A stretch of 64,000 bases of DNA from Cristatella mucedo (GCA_009760855.2 WPIO01000147.1:545001-609000), one strand, 5' to 3'. Shown: positions 12,280 to 25,255, counted from the stretch's first letter. Program-made: numbers and translations. Notes: generated from the letters alone by a model not told the origin.

Positions 12280-13545
12280 GCATGCTGTCGTCATCAATTA
12301 TTACCAAATTATGCCTGTCTGTCCACATGCAGATGTCATTCAGTATGCAGTGTGTGCCCTCCTCTCCATCTAAAGTCAGAAATCGCGAAACCTTAAGACC
12401 CTTGACATCGATGGCGTCAGAGCAAAAATCTCCTCTTCGCCCCTGCTGCTCAATCCTCCTTCCATCCTGTCATCATTGGTAAAATGTTACAACACGACAT
12501 TACCCGACATGCTCAACGAGTTTAAACCACTGACTAAGAGCACTGTGCGCCCTCATTGAGACGACCTGTGGTTTACCGCAGACATTGAATCAGCTAGGTC
12601 TAAAAGGCGCAAGATTGAAAAAGAATACACAAGATCAGGACTGACTGTCTGTCCACTTCAGGCGTACCAGAACTACTGTAGATCATATCAGTGATCCTAG
12701 CAAAAGTCAAGTCAAGCTCTATGAAAATATTGTTTGTTCCCAGATGAACAGTCAGAAAATGCTTATGTCTACGATCAATCATCTCCCTAACCGCTCCCAT
12801 GTTAGCTCCTTATCTAATGATAGTTGTGGTGATGGGGCTGATCGATTCTCTGGTTTCTTTGTCAACAAGATAGACAAGATCAGAGAATACATCCTAGGGT
12901 GGCTGCATCCACTCTAGACTCCTGTCCATCAATTCTGTGCAGCACCTCAATTTCTAAATTCAAGGAGGCCACGAACGAGTGGCCTAGTCCTGAAGTTCAT
13001 ATCCCAATCAATAAAGACAGCTAATCCTCGAGACGCCATCCCCACTGCACTGCATCTACGATGCATTGATCTTCTACTGCAATGCATGACAAGCATTATA
13101 AATGTGCCATTAGCATCAGGTCATGTCTCAGCACCTTTCAAAAAGACTGAGGTTAGGCCATTACTCAAGAAAGCAACACAAGACCAAGAGAACTTTAGCA
13201 ACTCCCACCATATCTCCCATTTATCTTTCTTATCAAAAACGCTGGAACGAGTCGTGGCAGACCGTCTGAACTCATATCTTGAAACTTCAAACCTAGCTTG
13301 TAAGCTCCAGTATGGTTTTAAAGCTAATCACTCCAGAGTTAGCGTTGCTTTTGGTATACAATGACCTAGTTAGGCATACACGCTTAGGTATAGTATTCCT
13401 GCTTGTCTTGCTCGATCTTTCGGCAGCTGTTGATTACCGAGTCCTTCTCGGGTGCCTCTCATCTCACATAGGCATCACTGGCACTGCTCTGCAATGATTC
13501 AGGTCCAATCTCAGTGGGTGACTCCTGAGTGGGAGACTCCTGGGC
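12280..13545 (+). mobile_element. CR1/L2-type LINE, endonuclease-RT linker and RT palm, broken
   Basis: Read with frame changes, the segment gives the linker before the reverse transcriptase (KTLDIDGVRAKISSSPLL near 12395, then FTADIESARSKRRKIEKEY near 12570). The amino part of the RT follows: FFVNKIDKIREYILG near 12860, then PLLKKATQDQ, HLSFLSKTLERVVADRLNSY and LLVLLDLSAAVDYRVLLG near 13400-13445. It stops just after GITGTALQ, before the YADD motif. Several frameshifts and stops show it is dead. The YADD half, 3' hairpin and tail are all missing, so its membership in LINE-A or LINE-B is not settled. Confidence 0.88.
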
Positions 13546-13559
13546 TTATGCCTGTTATA

Positions 13560-16370
13560 ACCCAGTCAAATCCGCGTTTAATTTTGATAATGGTAGTTGC
13601 AGCTGCCTGAGCCGAGGCCTAGCCTATATTTTAGCTTGGTCAACTGCTGACTAAGGTGGTCTCGATCAAACCACCTTGACCCGGAGCTAATCATACTATG
13701 CTGCTTGACATTGCTTATATTACCACTAAAAATGTATTCCTGTTTTATTTAACGGCATCTTCAACTTCCCTAGAAAGATATTGCTCAATATAAAGTTATA
13801 TATGGCTGTTATATAAATTATTAGTATTAATTTTATTAGTTATTGCTCATTGCCTAGGGTCTCTTACTAAATTTGACTTAGTCGTCAGTTAGGTGTTCAG
13901 TTATGTTTGAAAGGAAGGCTCACATGGGCTCCATCATTATTTTCCCTCTTTTGAAAACTGCGTTCAATGTTACACATCAGTAGTGTTTAGAATGAGAAAT
14001 TCTGAGTTTCTTCCTCGGCTGGTCAGTTTGTTCTATTTTTTTATCGTTAAAAACAAACATATTCAGCATTACTTTTCCTTCTTTTGTTGTACATTTATTG
14101 CTTTAAATAAATAATCCATGCACACTATTAGACGTACAATGAATTTCTCATATGAAAATTGGTGATCGTTTGAAAAAAATTCAGATGCTTTAACTTATTA
14201 GTCCCCCAAGCTCACCCAGATTCTACAGCATTGAGCTCATAGATCTTCAAATGAGACTATCTAGTTCGCTTTAGGTAAATGTCTCTTTGAAATATTCGAG
14301 AGTCGGGCATACATTAGGTGAGATTAGTTTTCTTTTACAAAAATGTATTCTTAAAATAATTGAGAATTTGTGTGCATAAATCCAAAATTTTCCTTTTACC
14401 CCTATGACGCATAGAGACAGGTAAAACATTAAGAGAAGATCTTAATTATGGAACTTGCGAAAGCTTGATTTTTTTTTATTTGGTCGCGGACCTCTTCATA
14501 TTGGCCACCGTTGGCTAACGAATCAACGGCGACTTGCGTTCTCGTGAGTTACCTTAAGTTACTTTTGAGTGCAGGTGGCCTCAAGCAGATGACTCTTGAG
14601 CGTAATTCCAAAATAAGAAAAATTGATGGGCCAGGTTCTGAGTCGGCTTCTCACTGAATAGGGGGATTATCCTGTTAGGTCAGTTAGGTATGGTAATGCC
14701 AACCATTATTTTTGTGAAACCACGTGCTAACCAGGTTCTGACTGGCGCACGCGCAGAATCGAAGGGTGAGGAGCACTCGTTCTACATGGGTGCAGGTTGT
14801 CAGCAGTTGGCAGCCTGCCATTAGATTGTACCCTGCCCACGAGATCTACTCCGCGAGAATATGCTGCTACTTCGTGAGATGCTTTAACAAGCGGCACGCA
14901 TGATTGTCACTCTGCAGGACCAGAGTGAGGGACCTCTGGCGGGCGTTGGAACCTCAAGGTAAGATTCGAGATTCAAGGTAAGATTCAAGATAAGGCGTCG
15001 TCAAAACTTAATGGCTGCCATGCTTTCCTGCCACACAGCCAGAAAAGTAAGAACAGAGCAGTTTTCGTGACGTCGTCGTCTTCAACTAAGTCGGCGGTGT
15101 AATATTGCGTGCAGCGGTTCACTCAGGGTTATGCAATAAAATTATACTTGAGTATGACTGCGGGATTATTGGCTCGCAGCCACGGTCAAAATGCTAACCA
15201 CATTAAAAAATTCGACCACATTATTCTAGCCATTGGTCTCTCTTAGAGCACTTGGATGGACTTGGAATCCCAAGTTTTCAGTTTTTCGTAATTTATACTA
15301 GCATTTTAGGCTCCAATCCCTGATCCGGTGCAAACAAATAATTTGTGACCAATTGATGGCTGCTCTTTCATAATGTTAGTAGAGGTCGCAGCGTGCACCG
15401 GCATGACTCGGACAGTGCTTTCTCTGTTCATCTTATTCATTGGCTCTTGGCCAGCGTTTCTCTGACAGACTTTGATTAAGCCAGACCTGGGATAATCATT
15501 GAAAGCGAACAGCCATTTTGAACACGGTCATTGAGTATTTGTCTGTGCATTTACAATCGTCTATTTTTCCGCGGGCAGAGAAAGCGCTCTAACGTTTAGC
15601 CTGCAGATTTGCCTGCCCACAAAGACTCTATTTGAGAACTATAATTCATTGGCAGGCAATAATGATTGAATCAGAACTCGCACTGCAGACGAAGCAGTCT
15701 CTGTTTTGTAGATGCGTGCAATGTCTTGTAAACTTCAACTCATATTTCAGCAGTCATAGCAGACAGCATACCAGTCCCTGTAATTGTTAGCTGGACTCAG
15801 CTTCACATGAACTTTGCTATTGTCTGTAAAAGAGCTTTTCCAACTCAACCGCTAGTGAATGTGTTATATCTTTGATGGAACACGCTGACAAAAATGCCTC
15901 CGCGCCTTTTCATGCACCCCAGTAACGAATTCACACTATACCAGCGATCGAATTACACTTGGTGGGGCAAGCTTTTACTGCCGTTCTAAATGCGAACCGT
16001 AAATGTCAACCAACAACGTATCCTTTAGACGAGGCGGTACACGCTCAGCGGACAAGCTCAAGCTGTCTGCAAGAAGGCAGTAACCATTGCTTTTTTCCCC
16101 TTGTAAAAGAATTTAGTCTTGTTCGCAGACGATAACCTCTTAAAGTCGGCGAAGTCTCGGCAGACAAGGAAAACCGAGACGAACTTTTCCAGTTCTATTA
16201 TTAGGTCATAGAAAAATGTAATCCGCTGTAATTCTATAGACAACTTAACGAAAAATTAATTTAATGAATTTAATAATTTTTTAATGAGAAACATGACGCA
16301 CGAACTTTTTCGTCAACCTTATATTTATCTCTCACAGTCCCGGATCTTTACTTCCCAACGAATTCAACAA
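13560..16370. other. Intergenic, no supported gene
   Basis: A small hairpin lies at 13653-13677 (AAGGTGGT, nine-base loop, ACCACCTT). At 14837-14963 a plus-strand frame with one stop, ending at a donor-like AAGGTAAGA, reads LREML.QAARMIVTLQDQ; this could be an old gag-like or host exon remnant, but I cannot name it. The rest shows nothing I recognise. Confidence 0.35.
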
Positions 16371-16374
16371 AGAT

Positions 16375-16442
16375 GTAAAGCACCTAGAAAGAGATTGAGT
16401 TCTCTGGGAACGCTTTATCAAGTGTTATTACTATTATTAAAA
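16375..16442 (+). mobile_element. LINE-B 3' tail (hairpin plus ATT tract)
   Basis: GTAAAGCACCTAGAAAGAGA, a short loop and TTCTCTGGGAACGCTTTATC, followed by ATTACTATTATT, match the tail found at 51288-51405 and elsewhere. No coding part is attached. Confidence 0.8.
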
Positions 16443-16499
16443 GCTACGGTCCTTTTTTAGAGCTTTGATTCTGACGTTACGGTCACTAAAGCAGCGGCT

Positions 16500-18295
16500 A
16501 TTTCTGAATTTGACAATTTACCGCAATAATTAGGCTAACAGCGACTAGACGTAAGCTTTGCCAAGCTCAAAGTTTTGGTTGATATTGTCGTACATGTTCG
16601 AATTTATCTGTCCACCAAATTTCATATTGCTTCGCTAACGCGAACTTATGCAAATGAGCTTTAATGCCGGACGCCTGTACCACAATCCACCACAATCCAT
16701 TCTAGTTCCCGTCAAATCCACCACAAATAAGCTGCAAACAGCTCCACCAGGTTTGGAAGATCAAACTGTGCTACACGTACAATGCACTCAGAGAATTTGG
16801 CGAGATTCCGCTCACGCGTTCTCACGAAGTCCACTGAAATAAGATTGCAGTACCGCAATCCACTGCATTGTACCACGAAACGACAGAAATCCTGATCGAA
16901 AAGCTCGTTTTTTGATTGCATATGACAGCACACTCTGCAAAAATTGCATTGAAAAACTTCACTTTTATTGGCACAGCCGTTCTCGTGCAATTCGCTGATA
17001 TCGACTGCAGTAGCCCGGGCCAATAGCACAATCCACTTCAATCCACCGAATCCACCGCATGGTAAATAAAAATACATTGCACCGAGCTCCAGTTTTTATT
17101 GCATATTAAAGTGCACCGTTCTGTGTGCACAGCCACGTAAAATAAAAAAAATTGTGCAACCTCGCACTGTGGCAATGGACGGCAATCGCCTGCAATGACC
17201 TGGAAAACTACCACGATCCACTCTATTCCACTGCAAATCATCCTCAAATCGCCATTTCGAAGCTCTAATTGACATTGCATATAGGACTAGACTCAGTTCA
17301 AAGTGCACCAACAACAATTCACTCCATTATGCACTCGTGTTCTCATGTAATGAATTGCAATCGACTGTAACGACCCGGTCCCATACGGCAATCCACCTCA
17401 ATCCGCCGAAATCGGCTGCAATTTGCTACACAGCGACCAGAACGCGTACATTAGAAGCTCTAGTTATGATAGCGCGCTGCGCTGCTCTTCGGTTATTGCC
17501 TACTTGCTTAACTTCACTGTAATTTCCCGACCATTCTGCAGCAATGCACTGCAATGGACTGCAACTGCCCAGGCCAGTACGTCAATGTACCGCAACCTGC
17601 CGAAAAATCACCAGAATGTGTACACTTTAAGCTCTAATAGTGATTGCAGGTTGCTCTATTTTTGGTTATTGTGTAATCCCACAATTTTACTAAAATCGTT
17701 TCAATCATTCGGCAGCAATGCACGGCAAGTAACTAAAATGGCCCAGGCCAATACCTCAATTTACAGCAGTATGACGGAAAATGCCCTGAAATCGGTTTCG
17801 CAATGCTTCAATTTTTAATGCATGCTACAAATTACACTGGTTAAAGTCAACCACATCATTTTAGGAAATTGCGCTCGTATAATCTCGGGCAATGCATGGC
17901 AATCTACGGCAACGGCTCGGCTCGAAGCATCAATCCACTCCAATCCGTGGCAAGTCGACATTAAATTGGCCTCAACAAGTGCCGATTGTCATCGCATTTT
18001 ACATTTTGTTTTGCAAAAAGTGAAATTGTAGGACTTTCAAGCTATCTTGACCGTTAACTGTCAACAATGCACGGCAATCAATAGCAATGGCAGGGACCAA
18101 TACCGAAATCCATGGCGAATCGCCTAGAAATCAGCTGCACCAAGCTCCAATTCTCATTCCACGTAACATCTTACTGCGTGCACACATACTTTCAACCAGC
18201 TCTGACCGTTCAATCTTGGGCAATGCATGGCAACAGACGGCAATGGCGCGGGCAAATACGCCAATCGATTATGGTCCATCGTAAATCACTGGAAA
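16500..18295 (+). repeat. Left arm of a 1.8-kb inverted duplication
   Basis: Matched positions in this arm and in 19590-21415 sum to about 37880 throughout (17337+20537, 17822+20061, 18295+19590), so the arms are collinear about an axis near 18940. Arm-to-arm similarity is visibly greater than unit-to-unit similarity within one arm, so the duplication is younger than the array. Confidence 0.8.
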
Positions 18296-19560
18296 GTAAC
18301 TGGGCCAAGATCAAATATAGGTTACCTGTCACAGCCCACTGTGTTGAAAGTGCAATCAAATCCTTTCAACCAATCGCGCACGTACAATCGCGAGCAATGA
18401 ACGGCAATCGACAGCAATGTCCTTGGCCAATACCCCAATTCCCGGCGAATTGAAGAGAAATTGGCAGCGCGGAAGCCTCAATTGTCATTACATATAACAT
18501 TCCTCTGCGTCCAAAGTAAAACTGGAATTTTCAAGATGCTTTGTTTGTTAACTGTCAGCCATTCATGGCAATCAACAGCAATGATAGGGGCCGATAGCAA
18601 AATCCGTGGAGAATTGACAAGATTGGCTGCAATAAACTGCAACTCTCATTCCACGTAACATGTACCTGAGGTGCGCGCATAGTTTTCGCCCATGCTACGC
18701 GTTCAATCGATGGCAACGCACGGCAATCGACGGCAATGTCCCGGGGAAATATGCCAATCCATAACGGACAGTTTCAAAAGCCCCGACAGTTGCTGAGAGA
18801 AGCTCCCACGTTTCTTGCGTATTGCACTACACTGCATTAAAAGTGCAGCCACATCCTTTCATACAAACGACAAAGGCACAATCGAGGGCAATGTACGGCA
18901 ATCGACGGCAATGGCCAGGTCTCTGCAGCAATCTGGTTCAAATTTGCTGGAAATGGCTGTTTGAATTTGCAATTATCCTAATACATAATGCTCACTGTGG
19001 GCGCACATGCTGTCCTTTTTCGCAATCAACCTTGGGCAATCTATGGCAATCGACGGCAATTGCCTAAGACAATACGGCAATTTATGATTGTCTGTTACAA
19101 TTACAAACAAAGCTGGTGGCGAAGATCACATTTTCTTGCGTAACAGTGTGCTGTATTAAAAGTGCAACCGCGTCCTATCGACCAATCTTGAACGTGCATG
19201 CGAGGGCAATGCACGGCAATTGACTACAACGGCCTGGGAAAATACTGAAATCTATAACGGTTCATTAAAAAGAGACTGGACGTTGCTGGGTGACGCTCCC
19301 ATTTAGATTTCTCGTTCGTGTATGCTCTATTTTTGGTGCACCTAGGAAAATTCATTGTTGGTGCTAGCTCCCGGTCTCTGTATTGCAATTAACGACAAAG
19401 GCCCATGTCAATACAGCAATCTTCTGCAATCTGTCGCAAATTGACTGCACCTAGGCTGTGCAAAGCTAAAGTCCACATTAGGGATTACATCACCCTTTTT
19501 TAAAGTGCAATGTTATACTTAATGTAATATCCTTAATGCAAAATGCTTCTTTGTACGACT
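16500..19560 (+). repeat. Diverged satellite, forward-oriented units of about 170 bp
   Basis: A core containing GGCAATCGACGGCAATGGCC recurs in variable form near 17170, 17345, 17535, 17712, 17887, 18061, 18217, 18391, 18557, 18710, 18885, 19034, 19203 and 19378. Spacing is 149-190 bases. Each core is followed by variants of ...GGCCAATACGGCAATCCA and GAAATCGGCTGCAA, then a T-rich second half. Earlier, more altered units continue left to about 16500. Units differ a lot from one another, so this is an old array. Open frames on either strand here (up to 131 codons) are by-products of the repeat and not genes. Confidence 0.85.
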
Positions 19561-19579
19561 GACTAGGCCCCTAATGGCT

Positions 19580-21415
19580 TGGCAGTGACCTGCAAACCTG
19601 GTGATGATCCATAATGGATTGGCGTATTTTTCCGGGCCATTGCCGTCTGTTGCCATGAATTGCTCAAGATTGAACGGTCCGAGCTGGTTGAAAGTATATG
19701 TGCACGCAGTGAGATTTTACATGAAATGAGAATTGGAGCTTGGTGCAGCTGATTTATAGGCGATTCACCACGGATTTCGGTATTGGTCCCTGCCGTTGCT
19801 GTTGATTGTCGTGCATTGTTTACAGTTAACGGTCAAAATAGCTTGAAAGCCTTACAAATTCACTTTTAGCACAAAGAAATATGAAATGGGATGACAATAG
19901 GCACTTCGTGCAGTAAATTTAGTGTCAACTTGCCACGGATTGTAGTGGATTGATGCTTCGAGCCGAGCCGTTGCCGTAGATTGCCATGCATTGCCCGAGA
20001 TTGTACGGGCGCAATTGCTTAAAATGATGTGGTTGACTCTAACCAGTGTGCTTTGTAACATACATTAAAAATTAAAGCATTGCGAAACCGATTTCAGGGC
20101 ATTTTGCATCAGGTTGCTGTAAATTGAGGTATTGGCTCGGGCCATTGCAGTCAATTGCAGTGCATTGCTGCCGAATGATCGTAGTTAAATTGTGGGATTA
20201 CACAATAACCAAAAATAGAGCAACGTGCAATCACTATTAGAGCTTAAAGTGTCCGTATTCTGGTCGTTTTTCGGCGGGATGCGGTACATTGACGTACTGG
20301 CGGGGCAGTTACAGTCGATTGCTGTGCATTGATCCAGAATGGCCGAGGAAATTACAGTGAAGTTATGCAAGTACACAATAACCGAAGAATAGAGCATCGC
20401 GAAATCCTAATTAGAGTGTCTAGTGAACGCGTTTTGGTCGCTGTGTAGCAGATTGCAGCAGATTTCGGTGGATTGAGGTGGATTGCCGTATGGGACCGGG
20501 CCGTTGCATTCGATTGCAATTCATCGCATGAGAACACGTGAGCGCAGTGGACCGAAAGTTTGTGGATGCACTGTGAACTGAGTCTAGTCCTCTAGGCAAT
20601 GTCAGTTAGAGCTTAGTGATGGTGATTTGAGGAGGATTTGCAGTGGAATAGAGAGGATTGTGGTAGTTTTCCAGGTCATTTCAGGCGATTGCCGCCCATT
20701 GCCACAGTGCGAGATTGCACAATTTCTTTTTATTTTACATGATTGTGCACACAGCATGGTGCAATTAAATATGCGATAAAAATGGGAGCTCGGCGCAATG
20801 TATTTCGATTTTTTACGCGGTAGATTCGGTGGATTGTGGTATTGGCCTGGGCTACTGCAGTCGATATCAGCACATTGCATGAAAACGGCCGTGCCAATGC
20901 AAGTGAAATTGTTTTAATACAATTATCACAGATTATGCTGTTATATGCAATAAAAACGGAGCTTTTCGATCAGGATTTCTTTCGTTGCATGGTGGAATGC
21001 AGTGGATTGCGGTGGGTTGAGGTGGATTGTGGTATTGGCCAAGGCCTCTGCAATCTTATTTCAGTAAACTTCGTGAGAACGCGTGAGCGGAATCCGAGAA
21101 ATTTTCTAAATAAATTGTGCGTATAGCGTAGTTTGATATTATAGGCTTTTGGAGCTGTTCTCAGCAGATTTGGGATGGATTTGACGAGAACTAGAATGGA
21201 TTGCGGTGGATTTCAGTACAGAGGTCTGGCGTCAATGCTCATTTGCATAAGTTCGCGTTCGTGCAGCGACATGAAATTTGGTGGACAGTTAAATTCGAAC
21301 GTATACTACAATATCAGCGAAAAATTTGAGCTCGGCGAATCTTACGACTGGTCGTTGCTAGCCGAATTAGAGCAGATTGCAGTGGATTGCGATGGATCGA
21401 GGTAATTAGTCGAAC
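19580..21415 (-). repeat. Same satellite, reverse orientation
   Basis: From about 19580 the unit core appears only as its reverse complement (for example ...GCCATTGCCGTCTGTTGCC near 19640 and TTGCCGTAGATTGCCATGC near 19975). This array is not a random set of reversed units. Taken as a whole it mirrors 16500-18295 in order: 20352-20537 mirrors 17337-17522, and 19852-20061 mirrors 17822-18031. Confidence 0.85.
19590..21415 (-). repeat. Right arm of the inverted duplication
   Basis: This is the partner of 16500-18295. The outer end (21240-21410) still aligns with 16500-16650, for example over GCGAACTTATGCAAATGAGC. The 1.3 kb between the arms holds further forward units not mirrored on the right. 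Confidence 0.8.
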
Positions 21416-22403
21416 CCCTCGGCTTCGACGGCTGGCATGCTACACCGTTCGCCAGCACCAGTCGTTCTGAACAGAACTAATGCTGCAGTGCTGATTTTGC
21501 ATGCAAGTACCATAATCTATTTCAGTGCACCTCATTATCTGGTCCAGGAGTTCGGAGAAGCCAGTTCGCATCGTGTGAAGGGGTGCCCAGCAATGCTCGA
21601 GCACCAGCTCTTTCGTGGCTGCTTTGGGAAAACCAAATTGGCAGCAATCCACCTCCATTATTCAATTATTTTATTATTCTTTATTTAATTATTGATTATT
21701 GCTTATATTTTATAATTATTGATTATTTAATTGTTTTATATTTATTATTTTATTATTTAATTATTTATTTCAATTCATTAGCAATTCCATCCACCTCCAC
21801 CTCATGTCTAATGGACTCGGCTGTATAATCTTTCTTTTAGGGATATGCTTGCTTTCACCTTGCGTGAAATAATTTTTTCTTTAGCGAGCATAAAAGCACC
21901 AGCCCTTTTGCAGCCCCATGAGTTCAAATGCCTCTTGGCTTGAGCTGCCTTCGCCACGAGTCGAGCTGCTGCTGTCCATTGTATCAGGCAGCTTATTATG
22001 TGCAACAGCAAGCTAGCATTCTTTTTAAGATAATTGTCGTTACAGGAGCTTTGACTGAGAGTATAAATATCACCAAAGTGGCTTCCCTTACTAACCTAAT
22101 CAATTTATACCAAAAGCTTCGCACGTCACGACCACTCTTGCTGTCACGAATATTTATGTTATTGTATTGTATGCTTGCAATGGGTGAGGCTACTCAACTA
22201 TCGCGGTGTGGTGGATTAGAGTGCCGCCCCAGCCGTAAATGTGTCAGTCTATTAGTTCTGTTTCGAGGTAACCTATTAGCATCGAGTGAATAGAGAGCCA
22301 GATTCTGCTGTCTGTAGTGTGAGGGTTTGAGAAGTGGAGAAGTGCAGCAAAATCTTAGGAACTTGCTTTCAGGGCGCATTTGAATCAGTAAAGTGGTATG
22401 CCT
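21416..22403. other. Intergenic with a TTA-rich tract
   Basis: A low-complexity tract made of TTATT and AATTA words occupies about 21655-21790. The rest shows no exon or repeat family. Confidence 0.5.
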
Positions 22404-22404
22404 T

Positions 22405-22800
22405 ACTGTGAAATAATAATAATAATAATAATGCACTTGATAAAGCGCCCTCAGAGAACTCAATCTCTTTCTAGGTGCTTTACATTTGCTGCAAAGGGAA
22501 ACGCGATTGAATGGTGAGTAATATCATGCTTAATAAACAACATGAATAACATGGTTAGTGGTGACATGCACAGGGTCAGCATGCATGTGTGTTTAGTAGC
22601 AGCATGCACAGTGTCAGCACGCATAAGCACTTGAAGGATGAATGAAAGAGACCCACTAAATGCTGTCCTAAAAGGTGTGTTTGTAAGTTATTTTTAAATG
22701 TTGTCAAGTCAGGGGATGTTCTGACGCAAGTCGGGAGTGAGTTCCAGGCTTTGGGAGCCTACGAACTAAATGGATGGTCTCCAAAATACTTGAGGTTTGT
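22405..22800 (-). mobile_element. LINE-B 3' end with RT C-terminus
   Basis: From right to left on the minus strand, a coding end reads LTTFKNNLQTHLLGQHLVGL (near 22715-22655). A short 3' untranslated region follows, then the hairpin tail at 22500-22440 and an (ATT)n tail at 22433-22408. The order shows that the hairpin and ATT tract are the natural 3' end of LINE-B. Confidence 0.85.
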
Positions 22801-22811
22801 ACAAAAATATA

Positions 22812-22981
22812 TACTAGCTGATTTAACAGCCAATTTTTGTATAGCGACAGAAGAGCTTTTACTGCTATCACCACCACTTGCAATGGCGATAAAGGATCGC
22901 CCACCGCAGGATTCGAACCCAAGACCTCGATGCCGAGATCGTGAAAAGCAACCGCCTTACCTAGTGAGCCATTACGGCTCT
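22812..22981 (-). mobile_element. SINE-B copy, full length
   Basis: The minus strand begins GAGCCGTAATGGCTCACTAG with an A-box GGCTCACTAGGTAAGG, then a B-box GGGTTCGAATCC. It ends ...GGCTGTTAAATCAGCTAGTA followed by TATATTTTT. It lies against the coding end of the LINE-B copy to its left. Confidence 0.9.
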
Positions 22982-22984
22982 GTA

Positions 22985-24290
22985 TTGGTAAACTGTTGGA
23001 TTCCAAAATGCGAAAAGCCGTGTGCGGTACCTGTGTGCAAGTTTGCCCGTGATAGCAGCGGCACGACAAAGATAAACGGCGAGTGGCGATGCCCGAACAT
23101 ACTCGTGGTGGATAAGAATACGGCTGTATTGTATGCAGGCAACCCAGGTGAACACAGCAAGCCTACATACTGGTGTAGTAGCCATCGGTTATGCTGCTCT
23201 GGAGCACGTGGCAATAGTAGATATTAGAGTGTACAGCATGCCTACTGGCCAACGCATAAGCAGTACAGGAAATTCGCAGCAAGGATAAGTCACGTGCATA
23301 CAAGGAACAGCTGGTGGAGGAATCTCATGATGGCGTTGTCGCGACCACACTCCCATTTACTAGCAACGCAGACGACCATGTTGGCCACACGAAATTCTAT
23401 TTTATTCAACATTTACTTTCGATGCCGTGAAGTTAAGCCAGTATTTAGGGTGTTGGATTACTGCATGCTTCAGTTGGGTTGCCGGTGCCAGCCACCTAAA
23501 GTGTCACGTTGCTATTAGTGGTCTGAGGAAACTTATAGCATCGACTGGCTGCGAAGCCAAGCTCCGAAATTGGTAGTATTTGCAACTGGACATATGTAGT
23601 GCTAGTGGACAGGTTTAGCGCCCAGATTGAGAGGAACTTGTTTGTAGGGCGCACTAGCGTCAGCAAAGTGGCATACATAACAGTGTCGACCATGTGCGCA
23701 ACAAAGATCTTCCAGCGTTGCTGATAACCATGCTGACCATAAAGTTGTCGCTGATATTTATATTTGATGCTATATTATATAGTAGATGCTAGTATTGCAG
23801 TGAGGTAACGCCAATATCCAGTGTTGAGAGATTATTCCGCTCAGCCAGCCGGTGGGCGAGGGAGTGGCAAAGGTTATAGGTCATCTATTAGAAGAGACCG
23901 GTGCAGCGCCGATTTCGCCGGCGTGCAGCCGTGTTCGTCGCAGGTGCACGTGCATCGTATCACCGCCATAGTTGCTGTGCTGAAGTAGTTAACCCGATGC
24001 TCTTTAGATTCGTTGATTCAAAATTTGGTTTTAGGAAACAAGAAAGTATCGTTTAGCAAGGTAATTCATCGTGTGAATGGATCTTAAGTCATTGCTGCCG
24101 GCAGTGCATTCGGCTTTAGGTCTTAACCGGTAATATCTCAAATCCACTCATCTATTCTCGTGTGGTTTCTATGAGAAGTTCTACATGATTTTTTATTAGT
24201 AGTTGTATACTGTGCGGTTGGTAATCGTGCTTGGGGTTTTATGGGTTAACCTTTTCAAGACGCCGAGTTCATGTCTGTATGTGTAAGTGT
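22985..24290. other. Intergenic, no supported gene
   Basis: Plus- and minus-strand frames of 74-158 codons overlap at 22961-23227 but partly read through the adjacent SINE and show no family motif. Confidence 0.4.
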
Positions 24291-24294
24291 AAGA

Positions 24295-25000
24295 GGGTAA
24301 GTGGCTTTCATTACCTTGGCCACAGTCTTACCGTTGGACTGCCTTCTAAAGCTTAAAGTACGGAGGTCGGGATTGGTAGGCTCGTGTATGGGAGTGAAAC
24401 AGCATGCAAGCCAACGAGAGAATCTTTTAAAGTCAAATTCCGGCTTTACGGGAAGCCATTGAAGCTCAGACTGAAGGGTTGTGATTCAGCAACTACATTG
24501 TTGACGAAAGACCACCCGAGCCATTGAGCTGTGCACCTGTTGCAGACAATTAACGACACTGGCTGGTAGTCCTGAATGAATATAGATAGTTTCAGTCACG
24601 TAGATGTAATTTCACAAACGTGTGAACTAGTTTGCCTGTTATACTCCTAAGTAAACTCATATTTTGGCACCATTCCTTAGCCTAAAGTGGGCTGACATGA
24701 GAGCAGGTGAAATGTTTTCATTTAGTAGTCGGTTTGAAATAGTAAGCCTGTATTACTTGCGGGTGGCACTGGAGTGATGCTAGATGATTCTATCTGGAGG
24801 GTGAGGTCTTCCAACCTTTGGATGGCACGATGTTTGGCGATAAATATAAGGTTGGTATTATCTTAGTTTAGCTTCGGGGAGTAAGAAGCCATCAAAATAC
24901 TAGTATCGTTGATGCAGGTGAGTCTTCTGAAGAATAGGACTTAGAAGGGTCGAAGGATAACTAGAGCTGGGAGTTTCCGTCTTAGTAATGAAAGCTAAAA
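24295..25000 (-). mobile_element. Probable degraded LINE-B coding fragment
   Basis: The segment carries the phrase gagggtgaggtcttccaacc (24797), similar to gggcgaggtcatccagatcg in the better LINE-B copy at 33040, and a LPVKPEFDFKRF-like reading near 24455. Decay is heavy. Confidence 0.35.
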
Positions 25001-25050
25001 TTGTGTTTAGTAACTGCTTTAACTTAATTTAATTACTTAAATTAATTATT

Positions 25051-25133
25051 GTTAATAATAATAATAGTAATGCACTTGATAAACCTCCTTCAGAGACCTC
25101 AATCTCTTTCTAGGTGCTTATTTTTTATTTAAA
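25051..25133 (-). mobile_element. LINE-B-type 3' hairpin tail joined to a 5S sequence
   Basis: On the minus strand TTTAAATAAAAAA leads straight from the 5S end into TAAGCACCTAGAAAGAGATT, the complementary arm, TTTATCAAGTGCATTAC and then TATTATTATTATT. No LINE coding sequence lies between, so the tail belongs to a short element. Confidence 0.8.
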
Positions 25134-25251
25134 GTCTACAGCACCTGGTATTCCCAGGCGGTCACCCATCCAAGTAGTAACCAGGCCCGACGTTGCTTAG
25201 CTTCGATGATCGGACTAGAACCGGCGTTTTCAACGTGGTATGGCCGTAGGC
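25134..25251 (-). rRNA. 5S rRNA sequence (gene or 5S-derived SINE head)
   Basis: The minus strand reads GCCTACGGCCATACCACGTT at its 5' end and GGAATACCAGGTGCTGTAGAC at its 3' end, 118 nt in all. The internal Pol III control region is intact: GAAGCTAAGCAACG (box A), then TACTTGGATGGGTGACC and CCGCCTGGGAATACC (box C). The closing stem pairs except for one mismatch at the second base. It is a single copy, not part of a 5S tandem array. A LINE-type tail follows immediately and there is no clear run of four T residues. It is either a real dispersed 5S gene with a retroposon next to it or the head of a 5S-derived SINE (SINE3 type). The high conservation favours recent origin either way. Confidence 0.9.
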
Positions 25252-25255
25252 TATA

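Noticed and set aside
16712-19067. Open frames of 60-131 codons on both strands within the satellite
   Set aside because: They recur with the unit and appear on both strands of the mirrored arms. They are by-products of the repeat, not genes.
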